In this document: in pieces, positions 13,301 through 27,053 of the stretch
How positions within the stretch are numbered: position 1 is the stretch's first letter
Layout of the letters: each line of letters starts with the position of its first letter
NCBI RefSeq assembly: GCF_029227915.1
Contig: NC_079876.1
Span: forward strand, 21,268,001-21,332,000
DNA: 64,000 nucleotides
Direction of reading: 5' to 3'
DNA from: Hydractinia symbiolongicarpus
Lineage: Eukaryota; Cnidaria; Hydrozoa; Anthoathecata; Hydractiniidae
Program-made: the position numbers and the translations under genes
The notes under the pieces: generated by a model
What the model was told of the DNA's origin: nothing
The model's input: the letters and a program-made list of their open reading frames with translations, nothing else
The model's database searches: none

Positions 13301-13340
13301 ATCATTAAGTGATTCATTAATTATTCCTCACTCCCTCATT

Positions 13341-15622
13341 CATTCGTTCCTTCAGTCATTCATTCATTCATTCATTCATTCTGTCATTCATTCATTCATT
13401 CATTCATTCATTTATTTATTTATTCCTTCATTAATTCATTCATTCATCCAATCATTCATTTGTTCATTCATTCATTCATTCAATCATTCATTTGTTCTAT
13501 CATCCATTCATTCATTTATTCGTTCATTTATTCATTTATTCAATCATTCGTTCATTGATTTATTTTTTCATTCAATCATTTGTTCATTAATTCATTTGTT
13601 CATTTATTCATTAATTCATTAATTCATTCATTCATTCATTCATTCATTCACTTATTCATTTATCCATTCATTCATTCATTCATTTATTCATTTAATTATT
13701 CCTTCAATAATTCATTCGATCAATCATTCATTTGTTCATTCATTCATTCATTCAATCATTCATTTGTTCATTCATCCATTTATTCATTCATTTATTCATT
13801 CATTTATTTCATTAATTCATTCATTCATTCATTCATTCATTTAATCATTTATTCATTAAATCATTCATTCATTCATTCATTCAATCATTCATTCATTCAA
13901 TCATTCATTCATTAAATCATTCATTCATTTATTCATTCATTCATTCATGCATTCGTACATTCATCCATTCATTCATTCAATCATTCATTTATTTATTCCT
14001 TCATTAATTCATTCATTCATTCAATCATTCATTTGTTCATTCATTCATTCATCAAATCATTCATTTGTTCTTTCATCCATTCATTCATTTATTTGTTCAT
14101 TTATTTATTTATTCAATCATTCGTTCATTGATTTATTTTTTCATTCAATCATTTGTTCATTAATTCATTTGTTCATTTATTCATTCATTCATTCATTCAT
14201 TCTGTCATTCATTCATTTATCAATTCATTCATTCATTCATTCATTCATTCATTCATTCATTCATTTAATCATTCATTCATTCTGTCATTCATTCATTTAT
14301 TCTTTTATTCATTTATTTATTCCTTCATTAATTCATTCATTCATTCATTCACTCATTTATCCATCCATTCATTCATTCATTCATTCTGTCATTCATTCAT
14401 TTATTCATTCTTTCATTTATTCATTCCTTCATTTATTTATTCATTCAAACATTCGTTCATTCATTTATTTATTCATTCAATCATTTGTTCAGTAATTCAT
14501 TCATTCATTCATTCAATCATTCATTCATTCATTAAATCATTCATTCATTCAATCATTCATCCATTAAATCATTCATTCATTCATTTATTCATTCATTAAT
14601 TCATTCATTCATTCAGGCATTCGTACATTCATTCATTCATTCATTCATTCATTCATTCATTTATGCATTTATTCATTCCTTCATTATTTCACTCATTTAT
14701 CCATTCATTCATTTATTCATTCATATATTCATTTATTACATCATTCGTTCATTGATTTATTTATTCATTCAATCATTTGTTCATTAATTCATTTGTTCAT
14801 TCATTCCTTTATTCAATCATTCATTCATTAAATCATTCATTCATTCATTCAATCATTCATTCATTCAATCATTCATTCATTAAATCATTCATTCATTTAT
14901 TCATTCATTCATTCATGCATTCGTACATTCATCCATTCATTTATTCAATCATTCATTTATTTATTCCTTCATTAATTCATTCATTCATTCAATCATTCAT
15001 TTGTTCATTCGTTCATTCATCAAATCATTCATTTGTTCTTTCATCCATTCATTCATTTATTCGTTCATTTATTTATTTATTCAATTATTCGTTCATTGAT
15101 TTATTTTTTCATTCAATCATTTGTTCATTAATTCATTTGTTCATTTATTCATTAATTCATTCATTCATTCATTTATTCATTCACTTATTCATTTATCCAT
15201 TCATTCATTCATTCAATCATTCATTCATTAAATCATTCATTCATTCATTCATTCAATCATTCATTCATTAAATCATTCATTCTTTTATTCATTCATTCAT
15301 TTATTCATTCATTCATTCATGCATTCGTACATTCATCCATTCAGTCATTCATTCATTCATTTATGCATTTATTCATTCCTTCATTATTTCACTCATTTAT
15401 CCATTCAATCAATCATTCAATCATTCATTCAATCGTTCATTCAATCAATCATTCAATCATTCATTCAATAATTCAATCATTTAATCATTCATTCAGTCAT
15501 TTATCAATTAATTCATTCATCAATTCATTGATTCATTTATTCATTTATTCATTAATTTATTCATTCATTCACATATTTCTTTATTCAATCATTTGTTCAT
15601 TAATTCATTTGTTCATTCATTT
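13341..15622 (+). repeat. TTCA-derived array, 2,282 bp
   Basis: Array part of the first complete 2.77-kb unit. Its segment from 13,580 is a further copy of 3,271 onward and 10,804 onward. It holds a pure TTCA run of 10 units at 14,224-14,264, the shortest allele of that site in the window. Confidence 0.92.
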
Positions 15623-16108
15623 CCTCTAACATTTAGATACACAAATTCGTGTAGCATATAATATTGAGCCATTACGTTATTCACCAATTTTTTCCTCCTT
15701 CAATCAATTATTCGTTCTTCTATTTATTCCGTCATTTATGCAAACATTCATTTGGTTATTCTTTAATTCCTTCATTCAAAAAATCGAATACAAAATTTCA
15801 TAAAGTAAATCTTATTCGACCATTAATTTTTATTAATTTTTTTATCATAAAATTTTTCCCTTGCTTCTTATTTCGTCATTCAATCATTCATTTGTTCATT
15901 CATCCATTTATTTATTCATTCGTTAAAAAATCCATATACAGAAGTTCGTGTGGCAAATTTGAGTCGGCCATAAACACGTTCACTTATTGTTATTTGATTC
16001 ATTCATTTGTTCATTTATTCGTTCAAAATTTCACATACAGAAATTCGTGTAACCAAGTTTTTTCAAGAATCATTAAGTGATTCATTAATTATTCCTCACT
16101 CCCTCATT
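15623..16108 (+). repeat. Core copy 6 (type D, 486 bp)
   Basis: Consensus type D; no difference from core 5 was noticed. It begins the second 2.8-kb tandem unit. Confidence 0.95.
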
Positions 16109-18418
16109 CATTCGTTCCTTCAGTCATTCATTCATTCATTCATTCATTCTGTCATTCATTCATTCATTCATTCATTCATTCATTTATTTATTTATTCCTT
16201 CATTAATTCATTCATTCATCCAATCATTCATTTGTTCATTCATTCATTCATTCAATCATTCATTTGTTCTATCATCCATTCATTCATTTATTCGTTCATT
16301 TATTCATTTATTCAATCATTCGTTCATTGATTTATTTTTTCATTCAATCATTTGTTCATTAATTCATTTGTTCATTTATTCATTAACTCATTAATTCATT
16401 CATTCATTCATTCATTCATTCACTTATTCATTTATCCATTCATTCATTCATTCATTTATTCATTTAATTATTCCTTCAATAATTCATTCGATCAATCATT
16501 CATTTTTTCATTCATTCATTCATTCAATCATTCATTTGTTCATTCATCCATTTATTCATTCATTTATTCATTCATTTATTTCATTAATTCATTCATTCAT
16601 TCATTCATTCATTTAATCATTTATTCATTAAATCATTCATTCATTCATTCATTCAATCATTCATTCATTCAATCATTCATTCATTAAATCATTCATTCAT
16701 TTATTCATTCATTCATTCATGCATTCGTACATTCATCCATTCATTCATTCAATCATTCATTTATTTATTCCTTCATTAATTCATTCATTCATTCAATCAT
16801 TCATTTGTTCATTCATTCATTCATCAAATCATTCATTTGTTCTTTCATCCATTCATTCATTTATTTGTTCATTTATTTATTTATTCAATCATTCGTTCAT
16901 TGATTTATTTTTTCATTCAATCATTTGTTCATTAATTCATTTGTTCATTTATTCATTCATTCATTCATTCATTCTGTCATTCATTCATTTATCAATTCAT
17001 TCATTCATTCATTCATTCATTCATTCATTCATTCATTCATTCATTCATTCATTCATTCATTTAATCATTCATTCATTCTGTCATTCATTCATTTATTCTT
17101 TTATTCATTTATTTATTCCTTCATTAATTCATTCATTCATTCATTCACTCATTTATCCATCCATTCATTCATTCATTCATTCTGTCATTCATTCATTTAT
17201 TCATTCTTTCATTTATTCATTCCTTCATTTATTTATTCATTCAAACATTCGTTCATTCATTTATTTATTCATTCAATCATTTGTTCAGTAATTCATTCAT
17301 TCATTCATTCAATCATTCATTCATTCATTAAATCATTCATTCATTCAATCATTCATCCATTAAATCATTCATTCATTCATTTATTCATTCATTAATTCAT
17401 TCATTCATTCAGGCATTCGTACATTCATTCATTCATTCATTCATTCATTCATTCATTTATGCATTTATTCATTCCTTCATTATTTCACTCATTTATCCAT
17501 TCATTCATTTATTCATTCATATATTCATTTATTACATCATTCGTTCATTGATTTATTTATTCATTCAATCATTTGTTCATTAATTCATTTGTTCATTCAT
17601 TCCTTTATTCAATCATTCATTCATTAAATCATTCATTCATTCATTCAATCATTCATTCATTCAATCATTCATTCATTAAATCATTCATTCATTTATTCAT
17701 TCATTCATTCATGCATTCGTACATTCATCCATTCATTTATTCAATCATTCATTTATTTATTCCTTCATTAATTCATTCATTCATTCAATCATTCATTTGT
17801 TCATTCGTTCATTCATCAAATCATTCATTTGTTCTTTCATCCATTCATTCATTTATTCGTTCATTTATTTATTTATTCAATCATTCGTTCATTGATTTAT
17901 TTTTTCATTCAATCATTTGTTCATTAATTCATTTGTTCATTTATTCATTAATTCATTCATTCATTCATTGATTCATTCACTTATTCATTTATCCATTCAT
18001 TCATTCATTCAATCATTCATTCATTAAATCATTCATTCATTCATTCATTCAATCATTCATTCATTAAATCATTCATTCTTTTATTCATTCATTCATTTAT
18101 TCATTCATTCATTCATGCATTCGTACATTCATCCATTCAGTCATTCATTCATTCATTTATGCATTTATTCATTCCTTCATTATTTCACTCATTTATCCAT
18201 TCAATCAATCATTCAATCATTCATTCAATCGTTCATTCAATCAATCATTCAATCATTCATTCAATAATTCAATCATTTAATCATTCATTCAGTCATTTAT
18301 CAATTAATTCATTCATCAATTCATTGATTCATTTATTCATTTATTCATTAATTTATTCATTCATTCACATATTTCTTTATTCAATCATTTGTTCATTAAT
18401 TCATTTGTTCATTCATTT
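16109..18418 (+). repeat. TTCA-derived array, 2,310 bp
   Basis: Second unit of the 2.8-kb series. It carries the longest pure TTCA run I found, 16 units at 16,996-17,060, and a private TTTTTTC reading near 16,505 where the sister copies have TTTGTTC. Confidence 0.92.
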
Positions 18419-18904
18419 CCTCTAACATTTAGATACACAAATTCGTGTAGCATATAATATTGAGCCATTACGTTATTCACCAATTTTTTCCTCCTTCAAT
18501 CAATTATTCGTTCTTCTATTTATTCCGTCATTTATGCAAACATTCATTTGGTTATTCTTTAATTCCTTCATTCAAAAAATCGAATACAAAATTTCATAAA
18601 GTAAATCTTATTCGACCATTAATTTTTATTAATTTTTTTATCATAAAATTTTTCCCTTGCTTCTTATTTCGTCATTCAATCATTCATTTGTTCATTCATC
18701 CATTTATTTATTCATTCGTTAAAAAATCCATATACAGAAGTTCGTGTGGCAAATTTGAGTCGGCCATAAACACGTTCACTTATTGTTATTTGATTCATTC
18801 ATTTGTTCATTTATTCGTTCAAAATTTCACATACAGAAATTCGTGTAACCAAGTTTTTTCAAGAATCATTAAGTGATTCATTAATTATTCCTCACTCCCT
18901 CATT
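18419..18904 (+). repeat. Core copy 7 (type D, 486 bp)
   Basis: Consensus type D, start of the third 2.8-kb unit, 5,564 bp after core 5. Confidence 0.95.
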
Positions 18905-20388
18905 CATTCGTTCCTTCAGTCATTCATTCATTCATTCATTCATTCTGTCATTCATTCATTCATTCATTCATTCATTTATTTATTTATTCCTTCATTAATT
19001 CATTCATTCATCCAATCATTCATTTGTTCATTCATTCATTCATTCAATCATTCATTTGTTCTATCATCCATTCATTCATTTATTCGTTCATTTATTCATT
19101 TATTCAATCATTCGTTCATTGATTTATTTTTTCATTCAATCATTTGTTCATTAATTCATTTGTTCATTTATTCATTAATTCATTAATTCATTCATTCATT
19201 CATTCATTCATTCACTTATTCATTTATCCATTCATTCATTCATTCATTTATTCATTTAATTATTCCTTCAATAATTCATTCGATCAATCATTCATTTGTT
19301 CATTCATTCATTCATTCAATCATTCATTTGTTCATTCATCCATTTATTCATTCATTTATTCATTCATTTATTTCATTAATTCATTCATTCATTCATTCAT
19401 TCATTTAATCATTTATTCATTAAATCATTCATTCATTCATTCATTCAATCATTCATTCATTCAATCATTCATTCATTAAATCATTCATTCATTTATTCAT
19501 TCATTCATTCATGCATTCGTACATTCATCCATTCATTCATTCAATCATTCATTTATTTATTCCTTCATTAATTCATTCATTCATTCAATCATTCATTTGT
19601 TCATTCATTCATTCATCAAATCATTCATTTGTTCTTTCATCCATTCATTCATTTATTCGTTCATTTATTTATTTATTCAATCATTCGTTCATTGATTTAT
19701 TTTTTCATTCAATCATTTGTTCATTAATTCATTTGTTCATTTATTCATTCATTCATTCATTCATTCTGTCATTCATTCATTTATCAATTCATTCATTCAT
19801 TCATTCATTCATTCATTCATTCATTCATTCATTCATTTAATCATTCATTCATTCTGTCATTCATTCATTTATTCTTTTATTCATTTATTTATTCCTTCAT
19901 TAATTCATTCATTCATTCATTCACTCATTTATCCATCCATTCATTCATTCATTCATTCTGTCATTCATTCATTTATTCATTCTTTCATTTATTCATTCCT
20001 TCATTTATTTATTCATTCAAACATTCGTTCATTCATTTATTTATTCATTCAATCATTTGTTCAGTAATTCATTCATTCATTCATTCAATCATTCATTCAT
20101 TCATTAAATCATTCATTCATTCAATCATTCATCCATTAAATCATTCATTCATTCATTTATTCATTCATTAATTCATTCATTCATTCAGGCATTCGTACAT
20201 TCATTCATTCATTCATTCATTCATTCATTCATTTATGCATTTATTCATTCCTTCATTATTTCACTCATTTATCCATTCATTCATTTATTCATTCATATAT
20301 TCATTTATTACATCATTCGTTCATTGATTTATTTATTCATTCAATCATTTGTTCATTAATTCATTTGTTCATTCATTCCTTTATTCAT
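18419..20388 (+). repeat. Higher-order unit 3, 3' incomplete
   Basis: Core 7 plus the first 1.5 kb of the array match units 1 and 2 up to about 20,388, after which another array type follows. Confidence 0.88.
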
Positions 20389-21122
20389 TCATTCATTCAA
20401 TCATTCATTCATTGAATCATTCATTCATTCATTCATTCATTCAATCATTCATTCATTAAATCATTCATTCATTTATTCATTCATTCAATCATGCATTCGT
20501 ACATTCATCCATTCATTCATTCAATCATTCATTTATTTATTCCTTCATTAATTCATTCATTCATTCAATCATTCATTTGTTCATTCATTCATTCATTCAT
20601 CAAATCATTCATTTGTTCTTTCATCCATTCATTCATTTATTCGTTCATTTATTTATTTATTCAATCATTCGTTCATTGATTTATTTTTTCATTCAATCAT
20701 TTGTTCATTAATTCATTTGTTCATTTATTCATTAATTCATTCATTCATTCATTTATTCATTCACTTATTCATTTATCCATTCATTCATTCATTTATTCAA
20801 TCATTCATTCATTCAATCATTCATTCATTAAATCATTCATTCTTTTATTCATTCATTCATTTATTTATTCATTCATTCAAGCATTCGTACATTCATCCAT
20901 TCAGTCATTCATTCATTCATTTATGCATTTATTCATTCCTTCATTATTTCACTCATTTATCCATTCAATCATTCATTCAATCATTCATTCAATCAATCAA
21001 TCATTCATTCAATAATTCAATCATTCAATCATTCATTCAGTCATTTATTCATTTATTCATTCATTCATTCACATATTTCTTCATTCAATCATTTGTTCAT
21101 TAATTCATTTGTTCATTCATTT
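18905..21122 (+). repeat. TTCA-derived array, 2,218 bp
   Basis: Follows its sister units until about 20,388 and then diverges (TTTATTCATTC in place of TTTATTCAATC). The private word CATTGAATC at about 20,411 is one of the few TGAA words on this strand. The homologous pure TTCA run is 12 units, at 19,788-19,836. Confidence 0.92.
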
Positions 21123-21609
21123 CCTCTAACATTTAGATACACAAATTCGTGTAGCATATAATATTGAGCCATTACGTTATTCACCAATTTTTTCCTCCTT
21201 CAATCAATTATTCGTTCTTCTATTTATTCCGTCATTTATGCAAACATTCATTTGGTTATTCTTTAATTCCTTCATTCAAAAAATCGAATACAAAATTTCA
21301 TAAAGTAAATCTTATTCGACCATTAATTTTTCATTAATTTTTTTATCATAACATTTTTCCCTTGCTTCATATTTCGTCATTCAATCATTCATTTGTTCAT
21401 TCATCCATTTATTTATTCATTCGTTAAAAAATCAATATACAGAAGTTCGTGTGGCAAGTTTGAGTCGGCCATAACCACGTTCACTTATTGTTATTTGATT
21501 CATTCATTTGTTCATTTATTCGTTCAAAATTTCACATACAGAAATTCGTGTAACCAAGTTTTTTCAAGAATCAATAAGTGACTCATTAATTATTCCTCAC
21601 TCCCTCATT
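21123..21609 (+). repeat. Core copy 8 (type R, 487 bp)
   Basis: Type R marks are AATCAATAAGTGACTC, GGCAAGTTTGAG and GCTTCATATTTCG. Private changes are CATAACATTTTTCC, AAAATCAATATACAG and GGCCATAACCACG. Confidence 0.95.
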
Positions 21610-22426
21610 CATTCGTTCCTTCAGTCATTCATCCATTCATTCATTCATTCTGTCATTCATTCATTCATTTATTTATTTATTCCTTCATTAATTCATTCAT
21701 TCATTCAATCATTCATTTGTTCATTTATTCATTCATTCAATCATTCATTTGTTCTATCATCCATTCATTCATTTATTCGTTCATTTATTCATTTATTCAA
21801 TCATTCGTTCATTGATTTATTTTTTCATTCAATCATTTGTTCATTAATTCATTTGTTCATTTATTCATTAATTCATTCATTCATTCATTCATTCACTTAT
21901 TCATTTATCCATTCATTTATTCATTCATTCATTTATTCATTTAATTATTCCTTCAATAATTCATTCGATCAATCATTCATTCATTCATTCATTCATTCAT
22001 TCATTCATTCATTCATTCATTCAATCAATCAGTCATTCATTAAATCTTTCATTCATTCATTCATTCAATCATTCATTCATTAAATCATTCATTTTTTTAT
22101 TCATTCATTTATTTATTCATTCATTTATTCATTCATTCATTCATGCATTCGTACATTCATCCATTCAGTCATTCATTCATTCATTTATGCATTTATTCAT
22201 TTCTTCATTATTTCACTCATTTATCCATTCAATCATTCATTCAATCAATCATTCAATCATTCATTCAATAATTCAATCATTCAATCCTTCATTCAGTCAT
22301 TTATCAATTAATTCATTCATCAAATTATTGATTCATTTATTCATTTATTCATTTATTCATTAATTCATTCATTCACATATTTCTTCATTCAATCATTTGT
22401 TCATTAATTCATTTGTTCATTCATTT
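21610..22426 (+). repeat. TTCA-derived array, 817 bp
   Basis: Contains CGATCAATC near 21,966 followed by a pure TTCA run of about 12 units ending near 22,022, then ATGCATTCGTAC near 22,142. The 3' part resembles the array before core 1. Confidence 0.9.
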
Positions 22427-22913
22427 TCTGTAACATTTAGATACACAAATTCGTGTAGCATATAATATTGAGCCATTACGTTATTCAACAATTTTTTCCT
22501 CATTCAATCAATTATTCGTTCTTCTATTTATTCCGTCATTTATGCAAACATTCATTTGGTTATTCTATAATTCCTTCATTCAAAAAATCGAATACAAAAT
22601 TTCACAAAGCAAATTTTATTCGACCATTAATTTTTCATTAATTTTTTTATCATAAAATTTTTCCCTTGCTTCTTATTTCGTCATTCAATCATTCATTTGT
22701 TCATTCATCCATTTATTTATTCATTCGTTAAAAAATCCATATACAGAAGTTCGTGTGGCAAATTTGAGTCGGCCATAAACACGTTCACTTATTGTTATTT
22801 TATTCATTCATTTGTTCATTTATTCGTTCAAAATTTCACATACAGAAATTCGTGTAACCAAGTTTTTTCGGGAATCATTAAGTAATTCATTAATTATTAC
22901 TCACTCCCTCATT
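22427..22913 (+). repeat. Core copy 9 (type G, 487 bp)
   Basis: Type G with first bases changed to TCTGTAAC. Private changes are TTCAACAATTTTTTCC and GCAAATTTTATTCG. Like core 10 it ends ATTATTACTCACTCCC. Confidence 0.95.
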
Positions 22914-24522
22914 CATTTCTTCGTTCAGTCATTTATCCATTTATCCATTCATTCATTCATTCATTCATTCACTCATTTATCCATCCATTCATTCATTCAT
23001 TCATTCATTCTGTCATTCATTCATTCATCAATTCATTCATTCATTCATTCATTCATTCACTCAATCATTCATTCATTCTGTCATTCATTTATTTATTCTT
23101 TTATTCATTTATTTATTCCTTCATTAATTCATTCATGCATTCATTCACTCATTTATCCATCCATTCATTCATTCATTCATTCTGTCATTCATTCATTCAT
23201 TCATTCTTTCATTTATTCATTCCTTCATTTATTTATTCATTCAAACACTCGTTCATTCATTTATTTATTCATTCAATCATTTGTTCAGTAATTCATTCAT
23301 TCATTCAATCATTCATTCATTCATTAAATCATTCATTCATTCAATCATTCATCCATTAAATCATTCATTCATTCATTTATTAATTCATTCATTCATTCAG
23401 GCATTCGTACATTCATTCATTCAGGCATTCGTACATTCATTCATTCATTCATTCATTCATTCATTCATTTATGCATTTATTCATTCCTTCATTATTTCAC
23501 TCATTTATCCATTCATTCATTTATTCTTTCATTTATTCATTTATTACATCATTCGTTCATTGATTTATTTATTCATTCAATCATTTGTTCATTAAATCAT
23601 TTGTTCATTCATTCCTTTATTCATTCATTCATTCAATCATTCATTCATTAAATCATTCCTTCATTCATTCATTCATTCAATCATTCATTCATTAAATCAT
23701 TCATTCATTTATTCATTCATTCATTCATGCATTCATACATTCATCCATTTATTCATTCAATCATTCATTTATTTATTCCTTCACTAATTCATTCATTCAT
23801 TCAATCATTCATTTGTTAATTCATTCATTCATTCAATCATTCATTTGTTTTATCATCCATTCATTCATTTATTCGTTCATTTATTCATTTCTTCAATAAT
23901 TCGTTCATTGATTTATTTTTTCATTCAATCATTTGTTTATTAATTCATTAGTTCATTTATTCATTAATTCATTCATTCATTCATTCATTCATTCACTTAT
24001 TCATTTATCCATTCATTCATTCATTCATTCATTTATTCATTTAATTATTCCTTCAATAATTCATTCGATCAATCATTCATTCATTCATTCATTCATTCAT
24101 TCATTCATTCATTCATTCATTCAATCATTCATTCATTAAATCTTTCATTCATTCATTCATTCAATCATTCATTCATTAAATCATTCATTCTTTTATTCAT
24201 TCATTTATTTATTCATTCATTTATTCATTCATGCATTCGTACATTCATCCATTCAGTCATTCATTCATTCATTTATGCATTTATTCATTCCTTCATTATT
24301 TCACTCATTTATCCATTCAATCATTCGTTCAATCTTTCATTCAATCAATCATTCAATCATTCATTCAATAATTCAATCATTCAATCCTTCATTCAGTCAT
24401 TTATCAATTAATTCATTCATCAAATTATTGATTCATTTATTCATTTATTCATTAATTCATTCATTCATTCACATATTTCTTCATTCAATCATTTGTTCAT
24501 TAATTCATTTGTTCATTCATTT
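22914..24522 (+). repeat. TTCA-derived array, 1,609 bp
   Basis: Begins with the G-type flank CTTCGTTCAGTCATTTATCC and several CTGTCATTC words. CAGGCATTCGTAC occurs twice in tandem near 23,397-23,430, a small local duplication. A landmark near 23,730 reads ATGCATTCATAC instead of ATGCATTCGTAC. Confidence 0.9.
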
Positions 24523-25009
24523 CCTGTAACATTTAGATACACAAATTCGTGTAGCATATAATATTGAGCCATTACGTTATTCACCAATTTTTTACTCATT
24601 CAATCATTTATTCGTTCTTCTATTTATTCCGTCATGTATGCAAACATTCATTTGGTTATTCTATAATTCCTTCATTCAAAAAATCGAATACAAAATTTCA
24701 CAAAGCAAATCTTATTCGACCATTAATTTTTCATTAATTTTTTTATCATAAAAATTTTCCCTTGCTTCTTATTTCGTCATTCAATCATTCATTTGTTCAT
24801 TCATCCATTTATTTATTCATTCGTTAAAAAATCCATATACAGAAGTTCGTGTGGCAAATTTGAGTCGGCCATAAACACGTTCACTTATTGTTATTTTATT
24901 CATTCATTTGTTCATTTATTCGTTCAAAATTTCACATACAGAAATTTGTGTAACAAAGTATTTTCGGGAATCATTAAGTAATTCATTAATTATTACTCAC
25001 TCCCTCATT
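24523..25009 (+). repeat. Core copy 10 (type G, 487 bp)
   Basis: Type G with private changes TTTTTTACTCATTC, ATCATTTATTCG, GTCATGTATG, AAAAATTTTCCC and AATTTGTGTAACAAAGTA. One of the most diverged copies. Confidence 0.95.
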
Positions 25010-26566
25010 CATTTCTTCGTTCAGTCATTTATCCATTTATCCATTCATTCATTCATTCATTCATTCATTCACTCATTTATCCATTCATTCATTCATTCAT
25101 TCATTCTGTCATTCATTCATTCATCAATTCATTCATTCATTCATTCATTCATTCATTCATTCATTCATTCACTCAATCATTCATTCATTCTGTCATTCAT
25201 TCATTTATTCTTTTATTCATTTATTTATTCCTTCATTAATTCATTCATTCATTCATTCACTCATTTATCCATCCATTCATTCATTCATTCATTCTGTCAT
25301 TCATTCATTCATTCATTCTTTCATTTATTCATTCCTTCATTTATTTATTCATTCAAACATTCGTTTATTCATTTATTTATTCATTCAATCATTTGTTCAG
25401 TAATTCATTCATTCATTCATTCAATCATTCATTCATTCATTAAATCATTCATTCATTCAATCATTCATCCATTAAATCATTTATTCATTCATTTATTCAT
25501 TCATTAATTCATTCATTCATTCAGGCATTCGTACATTCATTCATTCATTCATTCATTCATTCATTCATTCATTTATGCATTTATTCATTCCTTCATTATT
25601 TCACTCATTTATCCATTCATTCATTTATTCATTCATTTATTCATTTATTACATCATTCGTTCATTGATTTATTTATTCATTCAATCATTTGTTCATTAAT
25701 TTATTTGTTCATTCATTCCTTTATTCATTCATTCATTCAATCATTCATTCATTAAATCATTCCTTCATTCATTCATTCATTCAATCATTCATTCATTAAA
25801 TCATTCATTCATTTATTCATTCATTCATTCATGCATTCGTACATTCATCCATTTATTCATTCAATCATTCATTTATTTATTCCTTCACTAATTCATTCAT
25901 TCATTCAATCATTCATTTGTTCATTCATTCATTCATTCATCAAATCATTCATTTGTTCTTTCATCCATTCATTCATTTACTCGTTCATTTATTTATTTAT
26001 TCAATCATTCGTTCATTGATTTATTTTTTCATTCAATCATTTGTTCATTAATTCATTTGTTCATTTATTCATTAATTCATTCATTCATTCATTTATTCAT
26101 TCACTTATTCATTCATCCATTCATTCATTCATTTATTCAATCATTCATTCATTAAATCATTCATTCATTCATTCATTCATTCATTCATTCATTCATTCAT
26201 TCAATCATTCATTCATTAAATCATTCATTCTTTTATTCATTCATTCATTTATTTATTCATTCATTCATGCATTCGCACATTCATCCATTCAGTCATTCAT
26301 TCATTCATTTATGCATTTATTCATTCCTTCATTATTTCACTCATTTATCCATTCAATCATTCATCCAATCATTCATTCAATCAATCAATCATTCATTCAA
26401 TAATTCAATCATTCAATCATTCATTCAGTCATTTATCAATTAATTCATTCATCAATTCATAAATTCATTTATTCATTTATTCATTTATTCATTAATTCAT
26501 TCATTCATTCATTCACATATTTCTTCATTCAATCATTTGTTCATTAATTCATTTGTTCATTCATTT
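25010..26566 (+). repeat. TTCA-derived array, 1,557 bp
   Basis: G-type 5' flank, CTGTCATTC words, then ATGCATTCGTAC at 25,831 and a GCATTCGCAC variant near 26,269. The pre-core part uses CAATTCATAAATTC rather than CAATTCATTGATTC, a reading shared with several arrays before A, K and R cores. Confidence 0.9.
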
Positions 26567-27053
26567 CCTCTAACATTTAGATACACAAAATCGTGTAGCA
26601 TATAATATTGAGCCATTACGTTATTCACCAATTTTTTCCTCCTTCAATCAATTATTCGTTCTTCTATTTATTCCGTCATTTATGAAAACATTCATTTGGT
26701 TATTCTTTAACTCCTTCATTCAAAAAATCGAATACAAAATTTCATAAAGTAAATCTTATTCGACCATTAATTTTTCATTAATTTTTTTATCATAAAATTT
26801 TTCCCTTGCTTCTTATTTCGTCATTCAATCATTCATTTGTTCATTCATCCATTTATTTATTCATTCGTTAAAAAATCCATATACAGAAGTTCGTGTGGCA
26901 AGTTTGAGTCGGCCATAAACACGTTCACTTATTGTTATTTGATTCATTCATTTGTTCATTTATTCGTTCAAAATTTCACATACAGAAATTCGTGTAACCA
27001 AGTTTTTTCAAGAATCATTAAGTGATTCATTAATTATTCCTCACTCCCTCATT
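26567..27053 (+). repeat. Core copy 11 (type A, 487 bp)
   Basis: Type A marks present, with TTGCTTCTTATTTCG where the later A copies read TTGCTTTTTATTTCG. Confidence 0.95.

Larger units (their letters stand above)
12855..13340 (+). repeat. Core copy 5 (type D, 486 bp; reference copy for the internal motifs)
   Basis: Consensus type D copy. The TTCA array before it ends in the variant ATTTCTTTATTCAATC, shared with the flanks of cores 6, 7 and 35. Its four internal 34-bp motifs are listed separately below. Confidence 0.95.
12855..15622 (+). repeat. 2.77-kb higher-order unit 1
   Basis: Core 5 plus its array, 2,768 bp. Its final 2 kb (from 13,580) also matches 10,804-12,854 and 3,271-5,260. Confidence 0.9.
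15623..18418 (+). repeat. 2.80-kb higher-order unit 2
   Basis: Core 6 plus its array, 2,796 bp. The 28-bp length gain over unit 1 comes mainly from a pure TTCA run of 16 rather than 10 units. Confidence 0.9.

Noticed and set aside
12896-13312. A conserved 138-codon protein in the core
   Set aside because: It exists only where one base is deleted, is split in types A, G, K and R, has no recognisable domain, and its conservation is explained by recent duplication of the DNA.
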